DNA of 64,000 nucleotides from Roseomonas sp. Its GTDB lineage: Bacteria; Pseudomonadota; Alphaproteobacteria; Acetobacterales; Acetobacteraceae. The stretch is taken from NCBI GenBank assembly GCA_020249775.1, contig JADCFA010000009.1:186001-250000 (forward strand), written 5' to 3'. Under the pieces are notes generated by a model. It saw only the letters and a program-made list of their open reading frames with translations, ran no database searches and was not told the DNA's origin. A program made the translations under genes and the position numbers. Below, one piece after another: positions 1-8,329 of the stretch; positions within the stretch are counted from its first letter, which is position 1, and every line of letters starts with the position of its first letter.

Positions 1-204
1 GGGGTCGCCAAGATCGAGTTGGATGTGATCCTCAGGCCCCATTTCCCAGGGGCATTGTTCCGGAAAGGGCTGGCGCGACACGGTAATCACGCGCCAACCG
101 GCGGCGGAAAAGCGCTTCACCGTGGCATGCCCAATCCCGCGTGAGGCACCTGTCAGCAGCAGCACCCGGCGCGGTCCATTCGGCTTGCTTCGTTTTTCCA
201 TCAT
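1..204 (-). CDS. SDR family oxidoreductase, N-terminal part (cut by window edge)
   Basis: The 68 visible codons run off the left edge of the window. The translation begins MMEKRSKPNGP and then shows a beta strand VLLLTG followed by TGASRGIG, the glycine-rich NAD(P)-binding motif of classical short-chain dehydrogenases, and a second beta strand ending in VSRQP. The substrate cannot be inferred because the catalytic Tyr-Lys region is outside the window. Two ATGs are adjacent (204 and 201); a GGAG lies a short distance upstream. The gene is followed on the same strand, further upstream, by a short hypothetical gene and a hairpin terminator, so it is probably transcribed on its own. Confidence 0.85.
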   Translation of the reverse strand, partial: MMEKRSKPNGPRRVLLLTGASRGIGHATVKRFSAAGWRVITVSRQPFPEQCPWEMGPEDHIQLDLGDP

Positions 205-285
205 GGCACTGAAACTCCGGCCATTGGCCAAGGGCTCATGTTTATAGGCGAGGCTGCCGCTTTGGGGAACCGGGCCAAAACGGAA

Positions 286-317
286 GCGGCCCGCCTACCG
301 GGTGGCAGGCGGGCCGC
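286..317 (-). terminator. Hairpin terminator after the gene at 338-661
   Basis: A perfect 11-bp inverted repeat, GCGGCCCGCCT at 286-296 and AGGCGGGCCGC at 307-317, encloses a 10-nt loop. On the minus strand it lies 20 bases past the stop of the short gene at 338-661 and is followed by a T-rich run (TTCCGTTTTGG). The shape fits an intrinsic terminator, although the U-tract is imperfect. Confidence 0.6.
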
Positions 318-337
318 AGAGGGGGAGGATGCGGTGG

Positions 338-661
338 TCAGGCCGCGTGCCGATCAGGCTTGGTCAGCGCGCGGCTGGCAGCGGTGGCCCAAGCTGGGGC
401 GGCGCGCAGCAAGCGGTCCAGCGCGGCTTCCGGCAGGGTTTCGGCGTATTCCAACGCGGTCACGGCTTCGGGGTCCCAATGGCGCAGAATCTCGGCGACC
501 GCTCGGGTGGCGTCAGAAGCGGGAAGGTGCAATCCAGCAGCGCGGCGGGCCGCGGTCAGGATGCGGGCGGCAGCGTCCAGGCGGGCGCGTTCAACTGGGC
601 AGGAATCGGCCAGATCCGAAAGCACACGCTCAAGCCCTAGGGCATTACTGGAAATGCTCAT
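338..661 (-). CDS. Hypothetical protein, 107 aa
   Basis: A short helical, Ala/Arg/Leu-rich protein of unknown family beginning MSISSNALGLERVLSDLAD. There is no membrane segment, signal peptide or cysteine motif. The reading frame stays open further upstream, but the ATG at 661 is chosen because AAAGGGGACTGAC immediately precedes it and supplies a good ribosome-binding site. The codon third positions are strongly G/C, as in neighbouring genes, which supports real coding. It lies between a Bug-type receptor gene and an SDR gene, all on the minus strand, with a hairpin terminator just after its stop. I do not recognise a function. Confidence 0.6.
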   Translation of the reverse strand: MSISSNALGLERVLSDLADSCPVERARLDAAARILTAARRAAGLHLPASDATRAVAEILRHWDPEAVTALEYAETLPEAALDRLLRAAPAWATAASRALTKPDRHAA

Positions 662-780
662 GTCAGTCCCCTTTGCGAATCGCTTTGCGCCGCCCTCCCC
701 GGAGCGCTTGATGCTTAAATGGTAAGCAAAGATGGCGATATCAAGGCTTGCGCTGCCGCAAATGGCCAAAATTTCACCCG

Positions 781-1764
781 CTATTCCGGCTCAATCCCCG
801 CTGCCTTGATCTGGCGCGCCCAGGTTTCGATCTGGCTGCGGATGAAGGCGCCGAATTCCTCGGGGGTTGAGGTAACACGCTCAATCCCAAGCACCGCCAA
901 CCGATCGGCAGTTTCTTGTCTTTCCCATACCTTACGCATGGCGGCGTTCCAGGCGGTGACGATTTCGGGCGGCATACGCGCCGGCCCAACGGCCCCCATC
1001 CAGGATAGCAGTTCAAAGCCGGGCAGGCCCGCTTCGGCGAGCGTCGGCTCATTCGGCAAAAGCGGGGTGCGCGTGGCGGAAGTAATGCCAAGGGAGCGCA
1101 GCTTGCCTTCCTGCAAGAAGCCCCGCGACGCCGCGACATCCACGATAATGCCGGTGACGCGCCCCGCGATAACATCCGTCATGGCCGGCGGGGTGGAACG
1201 ATAGGGCACATGCTCCATCTGGATATTGCCGATGGAAGTCAGCATGGCGCCACCGACAACGCCTGTTGTATTGCCCGAAGCATAGGTCAGTTTGCCGGGC
1301 TGAGACCGCGCCAGGGCCAGGAATTCCTGGAGATTGCGCACCGGCACCTGGTCATTCACCGCAAACACGAAAATATAGGTCCCCATGCGCCCGATTGGCG
1401 TGAAATCATTGATCGCGTCATAGGTTGGGCGCTTCATCAGCGCCGGTGTCGCACCATGCGGGCTATTGGTGGTGATCATGACCGTATGGCCATCCGGCGC
1501 GGCGCGGGCGGTGGCGACAGCGGCGATGGCGCCATTGGCGCCGGGGCGGTTATCCACCACCACCTGCGAACCCCATTCCTGCTCCAGAAGGCTCGCCAGC
1601 AGCCGGGCGACCGAATCCGTCCCCGACCCGGCGGCGAAGGGAATGATCAGCGTGACAGGCCGGGATGGCTTCCAGGCGGCTTGGGCGCCGGCCGCGAAGG
1701 GCAGGGCAGCGCCGGCGGCGATCAGGGCGCGGCGGGAAAGCGGCAGATGGGCTGACTTCGGCAT
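781..1764 (-). CDS. Bug/TctC-family tripartite tricarboxylate-type periplasmic receptor (1 of 3)
   Basis: A 327-residue periplasmic solute-binding protein of the Bug (Bordetella uptake gene)/TctC family, whose members capture carboxylates or aromatic acids for TctAB-type permeases. Residues 1-29 form a signal peptide with a twin-arginine-like start (SRRALIAAG) and an AQA cleavage site. Family motifs follow in order: PFAAGSGTD, NRPGANG, YASGNTTG and HVPYRS. Length is typical. AAGGAAG six bases before the ATG at 1764 supports this start. No membrane partners (TctA/TctB) are encoded nearby, as is usual for the expanded Bug families of Burkholderiales and Acetobacteraceae. The ligand cannot be predicted from sequence alone. 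Confidence 0.92.
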   Translation of the reverse strand: MPKSAHLPLSRRALIAAGAALPFAAGAQAAWKPSRPVTLIIPFAAGSGTDSVARLLASLLEQEWGSQVVVDNRPGANGAIAAVATARAAPDGHTVMITTNSPHGATPALMKRPTYDAINDFTPIGRMGTYIFVFAVNDQVPVRNLQEFLALARSQPGKLTYASGNTTGVVGGAMLTSIGNIQMEHVPYRSTPPAMTDVIAGRVTGIIVDVAASRGFLQEGKLRSLGITSATRTPLLPNEPTLAEAGLPGFELLSWMGAVGPARMPPEIVTAWNAAMRKVWERQETADRLAVLGIERVTSTPEEFGAFIRSQIETWARQIKAAGIEPE

Positions 1765-1874
1765 GACGTTCTTCCTTTCTTTGGCCGCGTCATAGGCGGC
1801 AAGCCGGCTTGGTGTCTACCGGATCAAGGCCCGAAGCCTTGACGGTTTCACGCCGGGGCCGATAGCGTCTTCTG

Positions 1875-3041
1875 ATGGTACTCAAGGTTGTGATGAACTG
1901 GCCCGTTACCTCACTGCATGGATGGGGGGTTTATGGGCTTAATCTCGCTTTGTCCTGGGCGTCGAATTCCGAAATTGCACATGCCACGACGAAGGAAATC
2001 AACGAGAATGTAATTTCGATTGATCCATTGCGCAGGCGGGTCTTGCAACCCTTTTTCGCTCGATCGGCAGCGGTGCTGGAGCATTTGCGCAAGGAAACCA
2101 ATCATTCTTTCAAGCTCAATACTGTGCTGCTGACGGCGCTGAACAGTCAGCTTAACGCCGAACCTGGCCCCCATGGGGGGGCGCTTTCCGGTTCGCCAAG
2201 TCTTGGCGTGGTGTTCTTCGAAAGCGAGGATCTTGGACCTTCGGCGCAGAAGAATGCAGCGGATTATGCGTGTATTGTGGCTGGTTCAAGTTGGAATGCC
2301 GAGGTACTGCGCGCGCATGGGATCGCGCGCGTTGAAACCGTGCTGCAAGGCATTGACCCCACCCTATTCCACCCCGCGCCACGGCATAGGTTGTTCCCTG
2401 ACCGTTTCTTGGTTTTCAGCGGTGGCAAGCTGGAACCGCGCAAGGGCCAGGATAATGTCATGGCTGCCTGGCGTATTTTCGCTGCGCGCCACCCGGATGC
2501 CATGCTGATGACAGCGTGGTACAATCCCTGGCCGGCGACCAGCCGTGGCATTGACGCTTTGGGACACACGGCACCGCTACCGATGACCAAGGATGGCATC
2601 CCGGATATGGACGGCTGGGCAGCAGCCAATGGCATTAAGCCGGAGCAGTTTCTCAATCTTGGCTTTGTGCCAAACGCCTCCATGCCGACCATTCTGCGCG
2701 AAGCCGATGCTGCGGTTTTTCCGAACCGCTGCGAAGGCGGCACCAATCTGGTGGCGATGGAAACAATGGCCTGCGGTGTCCCAACCATCCTCAGCGCCAA
2801 TACTGGTCATCTTGATCTGTTGCAGGATGGCGCGGCGCTGGCGCTGACGGACCAACACCCCATCCCAGCTTTGCCGGGTTGGCGCCAGAGCAATGTCGAA
2901 GAAATCGTCGCCGCGCTTGAGACGCTCTACACGGACCGTGCGCGGGCCGCGGCGATTGGCGCGGCGGGGGCAAAGCTGCTTGCGGGCATGACCTGGTCAA
3001 AGACAGCGGCCGAGATGAAGCGCATCATTACCGCATCTTGA
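1875..3041 (+). CDS. GT4-type glycosyltransferase (GT-B fold)
   Basis: A 388-residue GT-B glycosyltransferase, probably cytoplasmic and acting on a cell-surface glycan. The N-terminal acceptor half begins VMNWPVTSLHGWGVYG. The donor half carries the strand FLVFSGGKLEPRKGQ and the characteristic nucleotide-sugar site CEGGTNLVAMETMACGVP, matching the E-x7-E motif of GT4 enzymes. Its 3' end overlaps the convergent dgoK-like gene by 14 bp. It stands apart from the larger polysaccharide cluster at 27.8-36.1 kb and has no obvious partner. Donor sugar and acceptor are not predictable. Confidence 0.85.
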   Translation: MVLKVVMNWPVTSLHGWGVYGLNLALSWASNSEIAHATTKEINENVISIDPLRRRVLQPFFARSAAVLEHLRKETNHSFKLNTVLLTALNSQLNAEPGPHGGALSGSPSLGVVFFESEDLGPSAQKNAADYACIVAGSSWNAEVLRAHGIARVETVLQGIDPTLFHPAPRHRLFPDRFLVFSGGKLEPRKGQDNVMAAWRIFAARHPDAMLMTAWYNPWPATSRGIDALGHTAPLPMTKDGIPDMDGWAAANGIKPEQFLNLGFVPNASMPTILREADAAVFPNRCEGGTNLVAMETMACGVPTILSANTGHLDLLQDGAALALTDQHPIPALPGWRQSNVEEIVAALETLYTDRARAAAIGAAGAKLLAGMTWSKTAAEMKRIITAS

Positions 3042-3933
3042 TTGAAGCAGCTTCAATCACGACACCAATTCGAAAAAGCCCGACAGCGGCGGCATCTTCT
3101 TCTTCCGCTACACTTGGCACACCAAAGGCCGCCAGTGCGGCGCTGTATCGCTGTGTGAGTGCGGCAGCGCCGATGATGTGCACCGGCGGCGCGACACCGG
3201 CTTCAAGTGCGGCTGCCACTTCATGCCCGATCAGCAGGCCCGAAAGATAGGAAGCCGCTTCCATCTGCGGCATGGCATCAAACAGTGAAAGGCTGCGCAG
3301 GCCGAAAAGCTGATGCAGCAAACCGCCGCCCTGCCGCGCCCGCTCCAGGCCGTGCGCAAAAGCGCCCGGATGATGCGCCGCGCCGCGATGGAGGCTCCGC
3401 GCCAGGATCGTATGGGCGGAAAGTGCGGCGAAAACCTCGCCCGTCATCTGCGTAGAAAAACCGAGGATTTGGCCGGCGCGCACCCGCACCCATTTGGAAT
3501 GGCTGCCGGGCAGACAGAGCGTTACCTCCTGTTCCGGCAGGCGATCCAGAATGCCTAGGATTTGCGTTTCCTCCCCGCGCATCACTTCCGGCACGCCATC
3601 GGCATCACGCGCCTTCAAGCCCGGCACCAGGCGCACACGGGTCGCCGGAAAGGGCACAGGCAGGGTGGCGCGGGCAATATCGGGAATGCTGGCAGGACAG
3701 GCCAGATAGGGCGCTTCCGCCCAGCCCTGCTTGCTGCCGGCCATGCCGGAAATCACCACAAGTTTTTCGTCGGCTTCCAGCCAATCCCCAGCGATATTAC
3801 GGAGTTCATCGGGAAAGCCGCCAGGCTTTATGGATAGAATGCCCGCTTTGCTTTCGCGCTTGTCCAGCACAGCCCCGGCATGGTCCAGCCGATAGGCGCG
3901 CAAAGATGTGGTCCCCCAATCCAGCCCGATCAT
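3028..3933 (-). CDS. dgoK: 2-dehydro-3-deoxygalactonokinase
   Basis: This 301-residue sugar kinase of the DgoK family would phosphorylate 2-keto-3-deoxygalactonate in the De Ley-Doudoroff galactose route. The N-terminal phosphate-binding loop GLDWGTTSLRAYRL, the segment VVISGMAGSKQGW, LCLPGSHSKWV and the late motif IIGAAALTQRYSAAL match the family in order, and the length is typical. The usual partner, the aldolase dgoA, is not adjacent; the neighbours are a convergent glycosyltransferase gene (14-bp overlap) and an empty upstream region with repeats. The pathway assignment therefore rests on homology recognised in the sequence rather than on context. Confidence 0.85.
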   Translation of the reverse strand: MIGLDWGTTSLRAYRLDHAGAVLDKRESKAGILSIKPGGFPDELRNIAGDWLEADEKLVVISGMAGSKQGWAEAPYLACPASIPDIARATLPVPFPATRVRLVPGLKARDADGVPEVMRGEETQILGILDRLPEQEVTLCLPGSHSKWVRVRAGQILGFSTQMTGEVFAALSAHTILARSLHRGAAHHPGAFAHGLERARQGGGLLHQLFGLRSLSLFDAMPQMEAASYLSGLLIGHEVAAALEAGVAPPVHIIGAAALTQRYSAALAAFGVPSVAEEEDAAAVGLFRIGVVIEAASIKMR

Positions 3934-3978
3934 GCCGGCTGCCCCCCTTCATGGCGCAGTCATGCCCTGAAAAGCTTA

Positions 3979-4020
3979 AGGCATTTTCAAGCCAAGTGGA
4001 ATCATCTGGCTGGAAAGTGG
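3979..4020. repeat. Degenerate copy of a second palindromic repeat (type B)
   Basis: The string GCATTTTCAAGCCAAGTGG followed by an imperfect inverted match (CTGGC) resembles a sequence at 21810-21870, where the inverted repeat GCCAAGT/ACTTGGC is intact. Both copies lie close to a type A double-hairpin element. The similarity is by eye only, and the boundaries are approximate. Confidence 0.4.
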
Positions 4021-4231
4021 CAAATCTGAGGAAAGGGACGCAAAAACGCTGCCAAATCGAAACTGCGTGCGCGCGGCGAATCGGGCTTTCCGTTCATCAA
4101 TCGAATCATTGGACTGAGCCTTATTTGCCATCACGGGCCAACCGAAAACAAGACCCGCTTCGGTGACTCATTGATCACGCTTCATTGGATCATTATTTGA
4201 CCCTAGTTTCCGTCCGACCACATGACCCCAC

Positions 4232-4338
4232 CTAGAGCATGTTGCGTTCACGTAGGTTCACGCAACACGCTCTACGCCGTTGTTTTTCGAGCATCTTCAC
4301 ACGTTCAGATGATTCCATCTGAACGTGATCTGCTCTAG
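4232..4338 (-). repeat. Type A double-hairpin repeat element, copy 1 (complete, inverted)
   Basis: The element starts CTAGAGCA (4232-4239) and ends TGCTCTAG (4331-4338), so its ends are inverted repeats. It contains two palindromes: a perfect 11-bp stem ACGTTCAGATG/CATCTGAACGT (4301-4311 and 4316-4326, loop ATTC) and a longer, one-mismatch stem built on GTTGCGT/ACGCAAC at the other end. Its reverse complement is almost identical to the copies at 63810-64000. It lies directly upstream of the flavodoxin-like gene, 23 bases before its ATG. Size, ends and dispersal fit a miniature non-coding mobile repeat. Confidence 0.85.
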
Positions 4339-4361
4339 CTTGAAAGTACCCCTGAAGGTTC

Positions 4362-4853
4362 ATGAAGACACTTCTCGTCATTCACCATTCCATGACGGAT
4401 GGCGCGCGGCAGATGGCGCAAGCCGCGTTGGAAGGCGCCATGGCGGAAGGCTATACCGCCGTTGGTGGGCTGCATGCGACTGAAGCGGCGCCAGAGGATT
4501 TGCTGGCCGCCGATGGCTATATTTTCGCTACACCTGAAAATCTGGCCAGCATGGCCGGCGTGATGAAGGATTTTTTTGATCGCTGCTATTATCCGCTGCT
4601 GGATCAAATCCAGGGCCGTCCTTACGCGACCATGATCTGCGCGGGTTCCGATGGTACAGGTGCCGCGCGCCAGATTGCGCGCATCGCCACGGGTTGGCGG
4701 CTCAAGCCCATTGCGGAACCGCTGATCGTGATCACGGGGGCGCAAACGCCCGAAGCCATCGCCGCGCCCAAGATCATCAAGGCAGAAGACCTTGCGCGTT
4801 GCGAAGAACTCGGCGCCGCTTTCGCTGCCGGGCTTGCTGCCGGAATTTTTTGA
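4362..4853 (+). CDS. Flavodoxin-fold / NAD(P)H-dependent FMN reductase-like protein
   Basis: A 163-residue protein with a flavodoxin-like fold. The first strand TLLVIHHSMTDGARQMAQAA ends in a phosphate-binding loop (HHSMTDGAR) of the type that holds FMN; YIFATPENLASMAGVMKDFF is the second flavin loop, as in WrbA and FMN-reductase proteins (residues about 53-72), and MICAGSDGTGAARQ forms a third strand-loop. It is shorter than WrbA (about 200 residues) and has no tetramerisation insert. It lies alone, with a type A repeat immediately upstream that could influence its transcription, and converges with the Bug receptor gene at 4855-5835. A redox or FMN-storage role is inferred from the fold only. 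Confidence 0.75.
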   Translation: MKTLLVIHHSMTDGARQMAQAALEGAMAEGYTAVGGLHATEAAPEDLLAADGYIFATPENLASMAGVMKDFFDRCYYPLLDQIQGRPYATMICAGSDGTGAARQIARIATGWRLKPIAEPLIVITGAQTPEAIAAPKIIKAEDLARCEELGAAFAAGLAAGIF

Positions 4854-4854
4854 C

Positions 4855-5835
4855 TCAGCTTTCCGGCTTCAGCCCCAGCCTGCGGATCAGCCCGCCCCAG
4901 CGCGTGATATCGGAAGCGAGCAGCGTGCGAAACGATGCCGTGTCACTCCCCACCACGGTAAAGCCTGCGGTTTCCAAAGCGCGGCGCTGATCGGGCACGG
5001 CAAGCGCCTTGCTGGTTTCCTCGGAAAGCCGCGCGATGCGATCCGCCGGAAATCCTGCTGGTGCGAAAAGCCCAATCCAGGCAATGGCGGGATCGGAAGG
5101 CACACCTGCTTCCGTCATGGTCGGCACCTCGGGCAGGGCAGGGAAGCGCTCCGCACTCGTCACCGCCAGCGCACGCACGGAACCATCGCGCACCTGGCCC
5201 AGAACGCCGCCGGTGGCTGCGAAAAACGCCTGGATGCGCCCCGCCACCAAATCCAGCACCGCCTGACCCACCGCGCGATAGGGCACATGCACCGCCTCAA
5301 AACCCTGCGACGCCGCAAGGTCTTCCATCACCAGATGGGAAAGCGTGCCAGGCCCGGTGGAGGCATAGCTGATCTTGCCCGGATTGGCCTTGGCGAAGGC
5401 AACGAACTCGGCCGCGTTGCGTGCCGGCACGGAAGGATGCACCACCAGCACAAAGGGCAACCGAGCCAAAAGGCTGATCGGCGCCAGATCGGTTGCCGGA
5501 TCATAACCAAGCGCCGGGTTCAGAATTTTCGCCGTGCTGCCCGGCCCGCCAATCGTCACCCCCAGCGTATGCCCATCGGTCGCACGCGCCACGGCTTCCG
5601 TGCCGATATGCCCGCCGCCGCCGGCGCGGTTTTCCACCACCACGGGCTGGCCCAATACCTGCTGCAAATGCGGCGCAATGGCGCGCGCCGCGAGATCCGG
5701 CGTCGAGCCCCCCGGAAAGGCGCAAATGATCCGCACCGGCCGATCGGGCCAGGCGGCTTGCGCGCGAAGCGCGCCTGGGCTTGCGGCAAGTGCCGCGCTC
5801 AGCGCCAAAAGGGAGCGGCGGTGGAAGCTATCCAT
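4855..5835 (-). CDS. Bug/TctC-family tripartite tricarboxylate-type periplasmic receptor (2 of 3)
   Basis: A 326-residue Bug-family periplasmic receptor. The start at 5835 (MDSFHRRSLLALSAALAAS) gives a clean signal peptide with an RR motif and an LRAQA cleavage site; an in-frame upstream extension would place 19 unlikely residues before it. Motifs: CAFPGGSTPD, ENRAGGGGHIG, YASTGPGTLSH and HVPYRAVGQAVLD, in family order. Its stop is one base from the stop of the convergent flavodoxin-like gene. A TPR protein gene lies upstream on the same strand, separated by 59 bp. As with the other two receptors in this window, no TctAB permease is adjacent and the ligand is unknown. Confidence 0.92.
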   Translation of the reverse strand: MDSFHRRSLLALSAALAASPGALRAQAAWPDRPVRIICAFPGGSTPDLAARAIAPHLQQVLGQPVVVENRAGGGGHIGTEAVARATDGHTLGVTIGGPGSTAKILNPALGYDPATDLAPISLLARLPFVLVVHPSVPARNAAEFVAFAKANPGKISYASTGPGTLSHLVMEDLAASQGFEAVHVPYRAVGQAVLDLVAGRIQAFFAATGGVLGQVRDGSVRALAVTSAERFPALPEVPTMTEAGVPSDPAIAWIGLFAPAGFPADRIARLSEETSKALAVPDQRRALETAGFTVVGSDTASFRTLLASDITRWGGLIRRLGLKPES

Positions 5836-5894
5836 GGGGCAGGTTCCGGCGAAACAGAGCCTAACAATGGCGTGAGCCCGCGCGGGCTGCAAGC

Positions 5895-6722
5895 TTACCT
5901 TTGGCTTGGCCCGGCTTCGATCAGGGCAAGATTCTGCGCTGCCAGATCGGCGGTCGGGCTATCGGGGGCCAATTCCAGCACCCTTTCCCAATCACGCCGC
6001 GCCGCCTCAGCCTCACCGCGCATCTGGCGCAGAATGCCGCGTTCCAATAGCGCCTCAACATTGCGCGGCGCGAGCCGCAGCGCGGTGGTGATGCTGTCTT
6101 CCGCCGGGCGCAGCCTTTCCAACCGGCGTTGCGCGGCGGCGCGCCAGATCCAGGCCTCGGCCCGGTCCGCATCCAGCACCACGGCCAGATCAAGATCAGC
6201 CAAGGCGCCCGCTACCTGCCCCAGCGCAAGCCGCGCCATGGCGCGTTCCAGCAGCAAATCCGGGTCCTGCGGTGTAAGCGCAAGCGCCAGGCTTGCCGCG
6301 GCGGCGGCGCGCTGCGGCTTGCCCGCCGCGCGCCAGGCTTCCGCCGCCTGGCCAAAAACCGCCGCGCGCGCGGCAAGCCCGGCTTCGCTGCGCGCCGCGA
6401 TGCGTTCCAAAGCTTCCGCCGCCGCATCTGCCTCACCCAGGCTGAGTTGTGCGAGCGCTTCGCATTGCGCCGCACCCTCGCCGCCGCCCTGCATATGCCA
6501 ATCCCGCGCAAAGCCGCGCGCCCCGGCAGGATCAGCCAACAAAAGGTCCAGGCAGCGCGCATATTCCGGTGCCTGAGAGAGGCGTGGCGGTTCCGGCGGC
6601 ACGGGCAGAGCGGCTTCCTGCTGCACAGAGGAAAGCACGCCCGAAAGCCACAAGCCGCCCGCCGCGCCCACAACTAATAGCGCCGTGGCAACCCCGACCA
6701 GCTTCATGGGCTTTTGCGTCAT
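5895..6722 (-). CDS. Membrane-anchored TPR-repeat protein
   Basis: A 275-residue protein with an N-terminal membrane anchor (LVGVATALLVVGAAGGLWLSGVL reduced here to positions about 7-29) followed by a Pro-rich linker and a helical array of tetratricopeptide-like repeats. The clearest units are around residues 120-250, for example AAAAASLALALTPQDPDLLL and AEAWIWRAAAQRRLERL. The layout, one anchor and a periplasmic TPR region, resembles the CcmI/CycH C-terminal part and general protein-interaction scaffolds, but no cytochrome c maturation genes are nearby, so I do not give that name. It precedes a Bug receptor gene on the same strand. Confidence 0.7.
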   Translation of the reverse strand: MTQKPMKLVGVATALLVVGAAGGLWLSGVLSSVQQEAALPVPPEPPRLSQAPEYARCLDLLLADPAGARGFARDWHMQGGGEGAAQCEALAQLSLGEADAAAEALERIAARSEAGLAARAAVFGQAAEAWRAAGKPQRAAAAASLALALTPQDPDLLLERAMARLALGQVAGALADLDLAVVLDADRAEAWIWRAAAQRRLERLRPAEDSITTALRLAPRNVEALLERGILRQMRGEAEAARRDWERVLELAPDSPTADLAAQNLALIEAGPSQR

Positions 6723-6809
6723 CGCCCTTAGATTAGCCTAAGGCGCCCCAAATGTTAGCATGATACTTTGGCTTCTTGGCGAATTATGATGGCGCGTGAC
6801 GGAAAAACC

Positions 6810-7661
6810 ATGGAACAGAATAAGCTGCTGATCATTGCCGGGCTGGGCTATGCCGGCCGCGCGGTGGCCGAGGCCGCCATCGCCGCCAGTTGGCGCGTGA
6901 TTGGCACATCGCGCCAGCCAGAGGCCGTGAGGGCGCCGCCAGGGGTTGAGATCATCTGCTTCGATGAAGCCGGCCCGGCCTTCGCCGCAGCCAGCCATTG
7001 GCTGATCACCACGCCCCCGGATGAGGGCGGAGACCCGGTGCTGCGCCGCCACGCTGCGGCCTTGGCTTCCGGAAATCAACGCTGGATCGGTTATCTTTCC
7101 ACCACTGGGGTTTATGGTGACCGCGCCGGCGGCACAGTGGATGAGGCGACACCCCCTGCCCCCGGCCAGCCGCGCAGCCAAAGGCGCCTTGCAGCCGAAG
7201 AAGCCTGGCGCGCGGCGCGGCCCGCCGGTGCTGCTTTAGATATATGCCGCGTTGGTGGGATTTACGGGCCGGGCCGCGCGCCCTTTGCCGAATTGCGCGC
7301 GGGTGTGGCGCGGCGCGTGGTGAAGCCCGGCCATAGTTTCAGCCGCATTCATCGTGATGACATTGCCCATGCGGTGATGGCCGCCATCAGCAGTCCGCCC
7401 CCGCCCGGCTGCCGTGTGCTGAATTTTGTGGATGATGAACCGGCCGATAGCGCGGCAGTCATGGCCGAAGCCGCGCGGCTTTTGGGTATGCCGCCACCGC
7501 CGATGGTTCCTTTTGCAGAAGCGCGCTTGAGCATGTCGCCCATGGCGCTTTCCTTCTGGTTGGAAAATCGCCGTGTCGCGAATGCAGCGACCAAGGCAGC
7601 ACTTGGGATTGAATGGCGCTACCCGAGTTATCGGGAGGGTTTGGCGGCATCGCTGGAATAG
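6810..7661 (+). CDS. NAD-dependent epimerase/dehydratase-like (extended SDR, YeeZ-type) protein
   Basis: A Rossmann-fold protein of about 283 residues. The start at 6810 (MEQNKLLIIAGLGYAGRAV) places the dinucleotide-binding GLGYAGR motif near the N terminus and has GGAA a few bases upstream; ATGs at 6786 and 6789 are alternatives. The active-site region reads YLSTTGVYGDRAGG, and ICRVGGIYGPGR with HRDDIAHAVMAAI are typical of extended SDRs of the YeeZ type. The canonical YxxxK is not obvious, since the region after the YGD motif reads QPRSQRRLAAEEAW. It is divergent from the TPR gene and followed by a long gap without genes. Substrate unknown. Confidence 0.8.
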   Translation: MEQNKLLIIAGLGYAGRAVAEAAIAASWRVIGTSRQPEAVRAPPGVEIICFDEAGPAFAAASHWLITTPPDEGGDPVLRRHAAALASGNQRWIGYLSTTGVYGDRAGGTVDEATPPAPGQPRSQRRLAAEEAWRAARPAGAALDICRVGGIYGPGRAPFAELRAGVARRVVKPGHSFSRIHRDDIAHAVMAAISSPPPPGCRVLNFVDDEPADSAAVMAEAARLLGMPPPPMVPFAEARLSMSPMALSFWLENRRVANAATKAALGIEWRYPSYREGLAASLE

Positions 7662-8329
7662 ATTGGTCTGCTCCCGATTGTTCGGATGTTTCTCCGGGTA
7701 GATGAAGTTACTACCTGTCCCCGTTGCAGGGTCCCTATCCTTTTGGCGTGGATTGCATCGGACTTTTGTCTGCCAAGGGCTGTTTGACGCTGTTTGTTGT
7801 GACTGGGGAAAGCGCCCAATTCTCGCTCTGCTTTGAGCTTCATTCTTTTGGGCGTTGCTCGGCACCCTCAGAAGTGAAGTGTCTTGCGCTTACGTTTTCC
7901 GCTCTGGTTTTTCGATTGGGATGTGCGAATGACATTCGCTGCGATGGGACAAGAACGTCGAGCTGGAGCTTTTCAAGGTCAGCTGGAAACACTTGGCGAC
8001 TCGGAAAATATTCCAGAGAAGCTGGTCGCCGACCTTTCGCTCGGTAAAGTCGAGATTCCATCACATAATAGGCGCTGAAGCGAGACTGACGCGCCAGCAC
8101 GCTCGATGAGGGGGAGTTCTCAGTGGATTGTGGCCTGGGTAAAAGCCGGCCCGCGGTGCCAGAAAGCTACCGGCGCAGAACGCCGCAAAGCAGCTCTCCT
8201 CTCGACCAAGTATGTCGCCAAACCGCGTTCTTCGCCCGGTTGTTAGCCCACGGAGGCTTTGGCGTCGGCTGCGGATATTTGCGAATCAGCGCTTGGTGGG
8301 ACGCGACAGGAGTAATTTAGCCGGGCCCA
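7662..8329. other. 668-bp stretch without a recognisable gene
   Basis: The region is visibly less G/C-rich than the flanking genes and has only short, conflicting reading frames on both strands. None shows a domain, ribosome-binding site or codon pattern that I can support. There are no inverted repeats that would mark an insertion sequence and no copy of the type A repeat. It may be a decayed insertion or a relic gene; I see nothing that identifies it. Confidence 0.5.

Larger units (their letters stand above)
3934..4361. other. Intergenic region with repeats, no gene seen
   Basis: This 428-bp gap between divergent genes (dgoK and a flavodoxin-like gene) holds the degenerate type B repeat near 3979-4020 and a complete type A double-hairpin element at 4232-4338. 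The remainder is A/T-richer than its surroundings and has no convincing reading frame. The promoters of both flanking genes should lie here, but I could not pick a clear pair of hexamers. Confidence 0.6.

Noticed and set aside
4792-6576. Open frame of 594 codons on the plus strand
   Set aside because: It lies antisense to a Bug receptor gene and a TPR gene, both with clear family motifs. In high-GC DNA the antisense frame stays open by composition; its product is a low-complexity Ala/Arg/Ser sequence without domains.
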